A DNA stretch of 41,477 nucleotides from Deltaproteobacteria bacterium. Its GTDB lineage: Bacteria > Myxococcota_A > UBA9160 > JAFDDA01. Both the position numbers and the translations under genes were made by a program. The stretch is from the NCBI GenBank assembly GCA_019311105.1, contig JAFDDA010000036.1, forward strand, positions 1 to 41,477, in the 5' to 3' direction. Of this stretch, positions 22,412-29,613 are shown in pieces; position 1 is the stretch's first letter; the number at the start of each line of letters is the position of its first letter. The notes below the pieces were generated by a model. That model searched no databases, was not told the origin of the DNA, and worked only from the letters and a program-made list of their open reading frames with translations.

Positions 22412-22917
22412 CGACGCAGAAGAAGGCGATCTCGCTGTCGGTCAATGGAATCAGCTACGAAGCGAGCATCGAGCCGCGCATGACCCTGGCTGATCTCCTG
22501 CGGGGCGAGCTGGTGCTCACCGGCACCCACGTGGGCTGCGAACACGGCGTCTGCGGAGCCTGCACGGTGCTGTTGGACGGCCGGGCCGTCCGCGCCTGCC
22601 TGATGCTGGCCGTGCAGGCGGACGGCGCGAGCCTCACCACCGTGGAGGGGCTGGAGACGGATGGCGAGCTGCATCCGATCCAGCAGGCCTTCATCGAGGA
22701 GCACGGGCTCCAGTGCGGCTTCTGCACACCCGGCTTCCTGTTGACCGTGCACGAGCTGCTCGAGAACAGCCCGGACCCCAGCGACGACGAGGTCCGAGAT
22801 GCGCTCGGGGGGCAGATCTGCCGCTGCACCGGCTACCAGGCGATCCTGCGTTCGGTGAGGTTGGCGGCAACCAGGCTCCGGGACGCACAAGCCGCGGCCT
22901 CGAGCCAAGGATCCTAG
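22408..22917 (+). CDS. Molybdenum hydroxylase [2Fe-2S] subunit (CoxS/CutS type)
   Basis: The 169-residue small subunit with two [2Fe-2S] clusters that carry electrons from the molybdenum centre to FAD. The plant-ferredoxin-type cluster is bound by C44, C49, C52 and C64 (GCEHGVCGACTVLLDG...RAC); the second by C103, C106, C138 and C140 (QCGFCTPGF and CRCTGY). Length is normal. It overlaps the FAD-subunit gene by 4 nt and lies 24 nt before the large-subunit gene. Confidence 0.95.
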   Translation: MTTQKKAISLSVNGISYEASIEPRMTLADLLRGELVLTGTHVGCEHGVCGACTVLLDGRAVRACLMLAVQADGASLTTVEGLETDGELHPIQQAFIEEHGLQCGFCTPGFLLTVHELLENSPDPSDDEVRDALGGQICRCTGYQAILRSVRLAATRLRDAQAAASSQGS

Positions 22918-22941
22918 AAGCCCTCCGAACCGGGAGACCGC

Positions 22942-25368
22942 ATGTCCGTCGAAATCCCCAAGACCCTGGAAGACTTCCCCAACAGCTCACCGCGCTTCGT
23001 GGGCCGTGGCGTCGACCGCGTAGAGGATCCGCACCTCGTCACCGGCCGAACGGAATTCATCGACAACGTGGTGCTGCCGGGGATGCTGCACGCGGCGATC
23101 CTGCGCAGCCCCGTCGCCCACGCGCGCATCACGGGGATCGACGTCAGTGAGGCCGAGAAGCTTCCCGGCGTCTTTGCGATCGTGACCGGAGAAGACGCCA
23201 AGCGCTGGAGCTTCCCGCCTCCCACGGCTCCCGAGGAGTGGGGAACCCATTGTATGGCCACCGACAAGGTGCGCTACGTCGGGGAGCCCGTGGCGGCGGT
23301 GGCCGCGGTGGACCGCTACGTCGCCGAGGATGCCATCGAGCTCATCGCCGTCGACTACGAACCCCTCGAGGTCGTAGCGGATCCTGCGAAAGCGATGGAG
23401 CCGGGCAGCCCGCTGGTGATCGAGGAGAAGGGCACCAACGTGATGCTCCAGCGGGTCTTCAACTGGGGCGAGGTCGACGAGGCCTTCCGCGACGCGGACC
23501 GCGTCTTCACCGAGAAGTTTCGCTGGAACCGCCTGGGCGCCAATCCCCTCGAGACCTTCGGAGTGATCGCCCAATGGGATCCCGTGGCCGGGAGCCTGAC
23601 CCTGCGGGCGAGCGTTCAATCCGCCACGCACTTCGGGCTGGGTCGCGCCGCCGTGTTCGGGCTCCCGTCCAACAAGGTGCGCGTGATCGGGCATCCCCAC
23701 GGTGGGAGCTTCGGCGGCAAGGGCGGCACCCGCGGCACCGATGTCACCGCGCTCCTGACCCGCAAGGCCGGCGGTCGCCCGGTCAAGTGGATCGAGGATC
23801 GCGCGGAGTACCTCACCGGCGGCGGGAGCCAGTCCTGGGACCGTCACTACGAGGTCTCGCTGGCGGTGAAGGACGACGGTCGCGTCACGGGCCTCGACGT
23901 CAAGCTGCTCGACGACATGGGCGCCACCGGCGAGTGCTTCGGCGCCATCAACACCGTCAAGCCGCTGGCCGCCTTCACCGGGCCCTACACGATCCCGGTG
24001 GCACGCTACGACCTGACGATCGTCGCCACCAACAAGCTGCCCCAGAGCCCGTACCGCGGGATGGGCCCGCCGCCGCACTTCTGCGCGCTGGAACAGATGA
24101 TGGACATCGCGGCGCGCGATCTAGAGATCGATCCTGCCGAGATGCGCCGCAAGAACTTCATTCCGAAGGACGCCTTCCCCTACACCATCGCGAGCGGGAA
24201 CGAGTACGACAGCGGCGACTACGAGGCCGTGCTCGACGGGGCGCTCGAGCTGTCCGACTACCCGGAACTTCGCGAGCGGCAGGCCCGGGCGCGGGCGGAG
24301 GGCCGCTGCGTGGGGATCGGCGTCGTGAGCGCCATCGAGCCCGGTGTCTTCGACTGGAACGCCTACGCGATCGTGGGTGTGCAGGGCATCGGGGTTCCCG
24401 AGGGCGCAACGGTCAGCATCGACATCCTGGGCAAGATCAGCATCCGAGTGGGCTTCGCCTTGGAGGGGCAGGGCCAGTACACCCTGGCGACCCAGCTGGT
24501 GGCGGACTACTTCAACGTGGGGTTCGAGGACATCACCGTCGTTCCGCTCGACACGTTTTCGGCGCCCCCGGCCTTCGGTCCAGGAGGGAGCCGTCTGGGC
24601 GTGGCCCTCACCGGTGCGGTGCTCGGAGCCTGTGAGAAGCTCCGGGCGAAGCTCGTCCGGGTGGCGGCGGGGCTCTTCCAGATGGATCCCGAGCAGGTCG
24701 ACCTGGTGGACGGCAACCTGGTCGCCAAGGGCGTGCCCGGCGTCGAGATGTCCATGCCGCAGGTGGTGGGCACCATGCTGGCGCGCAGCGACCTGCTGCC
24801 CCCCGACATCGACCCGCGCCCCGAAGCCACCTACGTGTGGACCGCCGCCGGGCGCACGGAGGCCGACGAAGAGGGCAGGGCGAAGAGCTACCTGACCGCC
24901 GCCCAGGCGGTGCACGTGGTGATGGTCGAGGTGGATCCCGAGACGGGACTGGTCGAGATCCTCGAGTACTGCGTCGTGGACGATTGCGGGACGCGGCTCA
25001 ACCCCGCGACGGTGGAGGGGCAGACCGAGGGCAGCATCGCCCAGGGCATCGGCGCCGCCCTGCTCGAGGAGTACGTCTACGACGACCAGGGGCAGATCCT
25101 CACCTCGAGCTACATGGACTATCTGCTCCCGACCATCAACGAGGTGCCGGCCACCAAGAAGGGGATCGTCGTGACGCCGTCGCCCTTCACTCCGCTCGGC
25201 GCCAAAGGCTGCGGCGAGGGCGCGATGCACACGACCCCGGCCGCCATCCTCTCCGCCATCAACGATGCTCTGGTGCCGCTGGGTGCGCGAGCGACCGAGG
25301 TGCCGGCGAGCCCGAACCGGCTATGGAACCTGATCCGCGGTGCGAAGGAACGGACCGCGGGAGAATGA
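22942..25368 (+). CDS. Molybdenum hydroxylase large subunit, form II-like variant
   Basis: The 808-residue molybdopterin-binding subunit of an XDH-family hydroxylase, which inserts oxygen from water into C-H bonds, usually next to a ring nitrogen or carbonyl. The molybdenum loop GGSFGGK is at 254-260 and the conserved catalytic Glu759 lies in GAKGCGEG. At the CoxL diagnostic position it reads PYRGMGPP (370-377): not the AYxCSFR loop of true CO dehydrogenase (form I), and it also departs from the AYRGAGR of form II. So this is not CO dehydrogenase; it is a hydroxylase of unknown substrate. The ATG at 22942 has GGGAG upstream. Maturation factors XdhC, MocA and CoxG are encoded far upstream at 9381-11792. 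Confidence 0.92.
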   Translation: MSVEIPKTLEDFPNSSPRFVGRGVDRVEDPHLVTGRTEFIDNVVLPGMLHAAILRSPVAHARITGIDVSEAEKLPGVFAIVTGEDAKRWSFPPPTAPEEWGTHCMATDKVRYVGEPVAAVAAVDRYVAEDAIELIAVDYEPLEVVADPAKAMEPGSPLVIEEKGTNVMLQRVFNWGEVDEAFRDADRVFTEKFRWNRLGANPLETFGVIAQWDPVAGSLTLRASVQSATHFGLGRAAVFGLPSNKVRVIGHPHGGSFGGKGGTRGTDVTALLTRKAGGRPVKWIEDRAEYLTGGGSQSWDRHYEVSLAVKDDGRVTGLDVKLLDDMGATGECFGAINTVKPLAAFTGPYTIPVARYDLTIVATNKLPQSPYRGMGPPPHFCALEQMMDIAARDLEIDPAEMRRKNFIPKDAFPYTIASGNEYDSGDYEAVLDGALELSDYPELRERQARARAEGRCVGIGVVSAIEPGVFDWNAYAIVGVQGIGVPEGATVSIDILGKISIRVGFALEGQGQYTLATQLVADYFNVGFEDITVVPLDTFSAPPAFGPGGSRLGVALTGAVLGACEKLRAKLVRVAAGLFQMDPEQVDLVDGNLVAKGVPGVEMSMPQVVGTMLARSDLLPPDIDPRPEATYVWTAAGRTEADEEGRAKSYLTAAQAVHVVMVEVDPETGLVEILEYCVVDDCGTRLNPATVEGQTEGSIAQGIGAALLEEYVYDDQGQILTSSYMDYLLPTINEVPATKKGIVVTPSPFTPLGAKGCGEGAMHTTPAAILSAINDALVPLGARATEVPASPNRLWNLIRGAKERTAGE

Positions 25369-25389
25369 CGTAAGCCCAAGGAGGACGAC

Positions 25390-26364
25390 GTGGCGAACAA
25401 TGACGATTTCGTGGCCCTGTCCGAGTGCCACTTCATGAATCCGGTCACGATGGCCGAGATCAGTTACTACCCGAACACCCAGCGCTGGTGGGGGAGCGTC
25501 GACGGCGTGATGCGCGCCTGGTCGGGGCGGGATCTCTCGGGCGAATGGCCCCATCCCATCGCGAGCGAGCTGATCAAGTACATGGACGAGGCCGGCGTCG
25601 ACGTCTGCTTCGCCCTGCGCGAAGGGATGATGGACATCAGCGGCCACACGGTCGCCATGTCCACCAACGCCTTCATGCTGCAGCAGATCGAGCCGTATCC
25701 CGATCGCATGTACCTCGAAGCGATGGTGGGCCCGATCATCCGGCGAGGTCTCGACCACGCCATCTGGGAGCTCGAGTATCTGGTCAAGGAACGCAACGCC
25801 AAGCTCTGCAAGGTGTATGCGCCCGAGGACGACGGGCCGCTCGACGACCGGCGGCTGTGGCCCTTCTACGAGAAGGCCTGCGAGCTCGACATCGCGCTGA
25901 CCATGCATACCGGCATGTCCTACGTGGTGCCCCAGCCCAACCTTCATACCCACCCCGATACCCTCGACCGTGTCCTGCTCGATTTCCCCGAGCTCAAGAT
26001 CATCGCCTACCACATGGGCTGGCCGCATACCGAGGAGCTGATCGGCCTCGCGGGCAAGCACCAGAACCTGCACGTGAGCCTGTCGGGCATCGTGGGCTGG
26101 TACGAGCGATCCCCGTATCGCGGCTACCACGCGATCGGTACGGCGCTGCAATGGATGGATCCCAGCAAGATCGTGATGGGTCTCGATCTTCCCTTCGACG
26201 ACACGAAGCGCGTAGTCGACTGGGTGCGCAATCTGCAGATCCCCGAAGAGCTCCAGAAGAACTACGGCTACCCCGAGATCACCGACGAGATGCGGGCCGG
26301 GTTCCTGGGCCTGAACCTGGCGCGGCTCGCGAAGATCGAGCCCACCAAGCGTGTGAAGAAGTAG
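25390..26364 (+). CDS. Amidohydrolase-2 family metal-dependent hydrolase or decarboxylase
   Basis: A 324-residue TIM-barrel protein of the amidohydrolase_2 (ACMSD/gamma-resorcylate decarboxylase) group. The N-terminal metal motif is ExH (Glu12-Cys-His14), as in gamma-resorcylate decarboxylase, not the HxH of classical amidohydrolases. Further ligands are His173 (MHTG), His208 (AYHMGWPH) and Asp266 (MGLDLPFD). Members decarboxylate aromatic or enol acids or hydrolyse C-C or C-O bonds. Start is GTG at 25390 with a very strong AAGGAGG site. It follows the molybdenum hydroxylase by 21 nt in the same operon. It could decarboxylate or hydrate a hydroxylated ring product; the reaction is not readable. 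Confidence 0.85.
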   Translation: MANNDDFVALSECHFMNPVTMAEISYYPNTQRWWGSVDGVMRAWSGRDLSGEWPHPIASELIKYMDEAGVDVCFALREGMMDISGHTVAMSTNAFMLQQIEPYPDRMYLEAMVGPIIRRGLDHAIWELEYLVKERNAKLCKVYAPEDDGPLDDRRLWPFYEKACELDIALTMHTGMSYVVPQPNLHTHPDTLDRVLLDFPELKIIAYHMGWPHTEELIGLAGKHQNLHVSLSGIVGWYERSPYRGYHAIGTALQWMDPSKIVMGLDLPFDDTKRVVDWVRNLQIPEELQKNYGYPEITDEMRAGFLGLNLARLAKIEPTKRVKK

Positions 26365-26405
26365 GGCAGCCATCCGGTGGGTAGAAGGATCGAGGGATCG
26401 AGCGC

Positions 26406-27569
26406 GTGAGTGAAGAGGCCTGCATCGTCGGGATCGGCGAGACCGCCTACATGCGGAAGCCGGGGTCGGGCATGAGCCTGCTGGGCCTCCAGCTTCAGGC
26501 GGCGGTGCGCGCCATCGAGGATGCCGGCCTCACGGGCCAGCAGATCGACGGGATCATGCCCTTTCCGAACCTCGGGCACGCCGAGGGCTTCGCCGCCAAT
26601 CTCGGCTGCCGGAACCTGCGCTTCCAATCCATCATCTGGATGGGCGGCGCGGCCCCCGTGGCTTCGCTGCGGGTGGCCGCTGCCGCCGTCGGGCGAGGGC
26701 TCGCCGACTACGTCCTGATCCCGGCCGGGTGGAACGGCTACTCCGGCGCCCGGGCGCGCCAGACGGTTTCCGAGGACGTCTCGTCGCTCCCCGGCGGAGC
26801 CATCGCGCGCGATTTCTACCTGCCCTTCGGCTTCACGGCTCCGCCGCAGTGGTACTCGGTGATCGCCCGCCGGCACATGCACGAGTTCGGCACCCGGGCC
26901 GAGCAGCTCGGGTGCATCGCCGTGGCCATGCGCAAGCACGCGCAGCGGAACCCCAACGCGGTGATGAACGGGCGTCCCTTGACCCTCGAGGATTATCTGG
27001 CCTCGCCGATGCTGGCGGATCCCTACCGCGTCTTCGACTGCTGCCTCGAGACCGATGGCGCCGCAGCCGTGGTGGTCACGACCGCGGAGCGGGCCCGTGA
27101 CCTCGGCAAGGAGCCCGTCTTCATCATGGGCGCCGCTTCCGGGCAGCCCTGTCCGGCGGACGAGATCACCAATAGGAAGGACATCTTCGAGACCGGTCTC
27201 AGCCTCGCGGCCCCCGAGGCCTTCGGGCAGGCCGGGATCTCACCCCGGGACGTCGACTTCGCGCAGATCTACGACTGCTTCACCTTCGAAGTGCTGCAGC
27301 AGCTCGAGGAGGCCGGCTTCTGCAAGCGTGGAGAGGGGGGCGCCTTCGTCGAGGGAGGTCGCATCGAGCTGGGAGGGGAGCTGCCCGTGAATACTCACGG
27401 TGGACTTCTCTCGGAGGCTCACGTGCTGGGCATGAACCACATCGTCGAGGCCGTGCGGCAGCTGCGCGGCGACGCCGGCGAACGCCAGGTCGCGGGTGCC
27501 GAGATCGGCGTCGTGACGGGCTGGGGCGACTTCGGCGACGGCAGCATCGCGATCCTGCGCCGGGCATGA
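26406..27569 (+). CDS. Thiolase-fold lipid-transfer-like protein lacking the nucleophilic Cys (Ltp2-type)
   Basis: A 387-residue SCP2-thiolase-like protein. The loop that carries the nucleophilic Cys in thiolases reads WMGGAAPVASLRVA (79-92) with no Cys, and the C-terminal Cys motif is replaced by VTGWGDFGDGS. HDCF of SCP2 thiolases is YDCF here (Tyr289), while a His remains in EAHVLG (His339). A Tyr in place of the catalytic residue and a DUF35 partner gene 13 nt downstream match the Ltp2-ChsH2 aldolases that cut steroid side chains by retro-aldol cleavage. I therefore favour a C-C lyase over a thiolase. The start is GTG at 26406 with only a moderate GAGGG site. Confidence 0.82.
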   Translation: MSEEACIVGIGETAYMRKPGSGMSLLGLQLQAAVRAIEDAGLTGQQIDGIMPFPNLGHAEGFAANLGCRNLRFQSIIWMGGAAPVASLRVAAAAVGRGLADYVLIPAGWNGYSGARARQTVSEDVSSLPGGAIARDFYLPFGFTAPPQWYSVIARRHMHEFGTRAEQLGCIAVAMRKHAQRNPNAVMNGRPLTLEDYLASPMLADPYRVFDCCLETDGAAAVVVTTAERARDLGKEPVFIMGAASGQPCPADEITNRKDIFETGLSLAAPEAFGQAGISPRDVDFAQIYDCFTFEVLQQLEEAGFCKRGEGGAFVEGGRIELGGELPVNTHGGLLSEAHVLGMNHIVEAVRQLRGDAGERQVAGAEIGVVTGWGDFGDGSIAILRRA

Positions 27570-27582
27570 AGAGGGAGACCCC

Positions 27583-28008
27583 GTGAGCCAGGACGACACG
27601 AGCATCGCAACGCCCCTCCCCGAGCTCGAGGGTCTCACCGGGGCGTTCTACGGATTCTGCAAGGATGGCGAGCTTCGCTTCCAGCGCTGCAGCGATTGCG
27701 GAAGCTGGCGCCACGTGCCGCGCGAGATGTGCGCCGACTGCGGATCCTGGAGCTGGGAGTGGGAACGCTCGAGCGGGCGCGGAACGATCTTCACCTGGAC
27801 CGTTGTGGTCCGGGCGCTTCATCCCGCCTTCCAGGACGCGTGCCCCTATGCACCCGTCGTGATCGAGATGGAGGAGGGTGTCCGGATCCTAAGCGAGATC
27901 ACGGACTGTCCGCCCGACGAGCTGGAGATCGATCAGCCCGTCGAAGTGGTCTTCGAAGACGCGAGCGAGGACGTCACGCTGCCGAAGTTTCGCCGCGTCG
28001 CATCTTGA
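27583..28008 (+). CDS. DUF35 zinc-ribbon/OB-fold partner protein
   Basis: A 141-residue DUF35 protein: an N-terminal zinc ribbon with C36, C39, C50 and C53 (RCSDCGSW...MCADCGSW) followed by an OB-fold (GRGTIFTWTVV, YAPVVIEMEEGVRI). DUF35 proteins bind thiolase-fold or HMG-CoA-synthase-like proteins and take part in acyl-CoA binding. The GTG start at 27583 has GAGGGAG upstream, 13 nt after the thiolase-like stop, the usual arrangement of an obligate pair. In cholesterol degradation the DUF35 part of ChsH2 is required by the Ltp2 aldolase. Confidence 0.9.
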   Translation: MSQDDTSIATPLPELEGLTGAFYGFCKDGELRFQRCSDCGSWRHVPREMCADCGSWSWEWERSSGRGTIFTWTVVVRALHPAFQDACPYAPVVIEMEEGVRILSEITDCPPDELEIDQPVEVVFEDASEDVTLPKFRRVAS

Positions 28009-28054
28009 ATCATGCGGGACACCGAGGGTCCGCAACAGCCAGGGAGTAGATCCA

Positions 28055-28828
28055 TTGGAACTGCCGTCTACCGTTACCTATGAGCGCAAGGATCACGTCG
28101 CGATCGTCACCATCGACCGCCCCGAAACGCTGAACTCGCTCACCGTAGAGATGCTGACCGGGATCGAGGATGCCATGCGCGCATTCCAGGACGACGATGA
28201 TCTCTGGGTGGGCATCCTCACCGCGACGGGCGACAAAGCCTTTTCGTCCGGGCTCGACCTGAAGGAAGCCGCTCCAATGCTGACGGGCGGAGATACCCTG
28301 GGCTTCGACGATACGACCAAGCGCCAGTTCTCCGACGTCTTCAAGCCGATCATCTGCGCGGTCAATGGCTTCTGCATCGCCGGCGGGATGGAGATGCTCC
28401 TGGGGACCGATCTACGCATCGCCTCCGAGGGCGCGAGCTTCGGCCTCGGTGAAGTCCGCTTCGGCCTGGTACCGCTCGGCGGCACCCACATCCGCCTGCC
28501 GCGCCAGATCCCCTGGGCCATGTCGATGCAGCTGCTGCTCACCGGCAAGCCGATCAGCGCCCAGCGGGCCTACGAGGTCGGGCTGATCAACGAGGTCGTC
28601 CCCCCCGAAGAGCTCATGCCGACGGCGCTCCGCTGGGCGGAGGGCCTGTGCAAGAACGGTCCCCTCGCCATGCGCACCGCCAAGGAGATCGCCGTTCGCG
28701 GGCTCGAGCTCGAGTCGGGCTTCGTGATGGAGAAGGCGCTCGGCGCCCGGGTACTGAACTCCGAGGACGCCAAAGAGGGGCCGGCCGCCTTCGCCGAGAA
28801 GCGGAAGCCGCGCTTCACCGGACGCTGA
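28055..28828 (+). CDS. Enoyl-CoA hydratase/isomerase family protein
   Basis: A 257-residue crotonase. Oxyanion-hole regions are KAFSSGLDLKEA (61-72) and NGFCIAGGMEML (104-115). The first catalytic Glu of hydratases is present (Glu133 in GLGEVRFGL), but the second is Gln159 (AMSMQLLLTG where classical hydratases have MEMVLTG). This suggests an isomerase, hydrolase or slow hydratase. The C-terminus AFAEKRKPRFTGR is typical. No in-frame ATG exists near the N-terminus; TTG at 28055, preceded by AGGGAG, gives the expected length. Last gene of the operon that begins at 21509; converges on the second Coq4-like gene with a 30-bp gap. Confidence 0.88.
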   Translation: MELPSTVTYERKDHVAIVTIDRPETLNSLTVEMLTGIEDAMRAFQDDDDLWVGILTATGDKAFSSGLDLKEAAPMLTGGDTLGFDDTTKRQFSDVFKPIICAVNGFCIAGGMEMLLGTDLRIASEGASFGLGEVRFGLVPLGGTHIRLPRQIPWAMSMQLLLTGKPISAQRAYEVGLINEVVPPEELMPTALRWAEGLCKNGPLAMRTAKEIAVRGLELESGFVMEKALGARVLNSEDAKEGPAAFAEKRKPRFTGR

Positions 28829-28858
28829 GATCGCCCTGCTCGAGGACGGGCCTTGGCG

Positions 28859-29572
28859 TCAAGCGGAGAGGGCAGGGGCCCCCGCGGATCGGAGCTGCTC
28901 GTAGACCGGCGGCGCCCCGACGCCGAGCTCCGCTCGCACCTCGTCGATCGGAAGCTCGAAGAGCGCCTCCCAATCTTGTTCCATGAGCGGTCCTGCTCGT
29001 CGGCCGCGGCGGTATCCGTCGCGGATCAGCTTTCCGCCCGGCGAAGTCCACCCTTCCGTTCGCAACGCATTCCAGACCAGGTATGCGACCCCGCGGTTGT
29101 AGTTCTGGGCGACGGTGAAGGCGAGTACGGCCGCCTCGCCGCGCAGATCGCGGTCGTAGCCGGCCAGGACGTGGAATACGTCGTGCAGGTTGAGCAGGCG
29201 AGAGAAGTAGACCTGCTCGCCCTCGTCGAGGTTCCGCTCCTTACCGTCCCGGGCGGCCTCGCTTGCCTGGACGAGGCCCACGGTGCTGATGTTCTCGCGC
29301 TTGAACCACTCGACGATCGTCCGTCCGAGCGAGCCCGGTGCCATGGCCTCGAGCCGCTCCTGATCGGTCAGCACATCGAAGAGATCCCGTCCCTCGCGAA
29401 GAATCCTGGCGCCGCGCTCAGAGCCGTGGAAGCGCCTCATCTGACGCCGGCTCGAGTTGCCCGAGAGAGCGCCGATGACACGGATCGCGGCCGCAGTGTC
29501 GTCGGGGTTCTCGCGCAGTGCGCGCATTGCGCGCCTCGCGTCCAAGGGGCGCAAGCGGTTTCGATCAGCCAT
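28859..29572 (-). CDS. Second Coq4-like protein
   Basis: A 237-residue Coq4-family protein with the full zinc motif HDVFH (130-134) plus Glu146, that is HDxxH-x11-E. It shares LGR, the spacing of the motif and the tail pattern (QDWEALFELPIDEVRAELGVGAPPVYE) with the homologue at 2015-2743, whose end reads QDWEGLLPRPLDEVRETLRLGPPHVYE. I start it at ATG 29572, which has AGGAGG five bases upstream; an ATG at 29593 is an alternative. Its N-terminal 60 residues are Arg-rich and differ from the first copy. Last gene on the minus strand after the damaged ligase. Confidence 0.78.
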   Translation of the reverse strand: MADRNRLRPLDARRAMRALRENPDDTAAAIRVIGALSGNSSRRQMRRFHGSERGARILREGRDLFDVLTDQERLEAMAPGSLGRTIVEWFKRENISTVGLVQASEAARDGKERNLDEGEQVYFSRLLNLHDVFHVLAGYDRDLRGEAAVLAFTVAQNYNRGVAYLVWNALRTEGWTSPGGKLIRDGYRRGRRAGPLMEQDWEALFELPIDEVRAELGVGAPPVYEQLRSAGAPALSA

Positions 29573-29613
29573 CACCACCTCCTGGGTCCGCATCAGGCCG
29601 CGGACCCGATGCC

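Noticed and set aside
21509-25368. Aerobic carbon monoxide dehydrogenase (coxMSL)
   Set aside because: The large subunit lacks the AYxCSFR loop of form I; PYRGMGPP stands in its place, so CO oxidation is not supported despite cox-like gene order.
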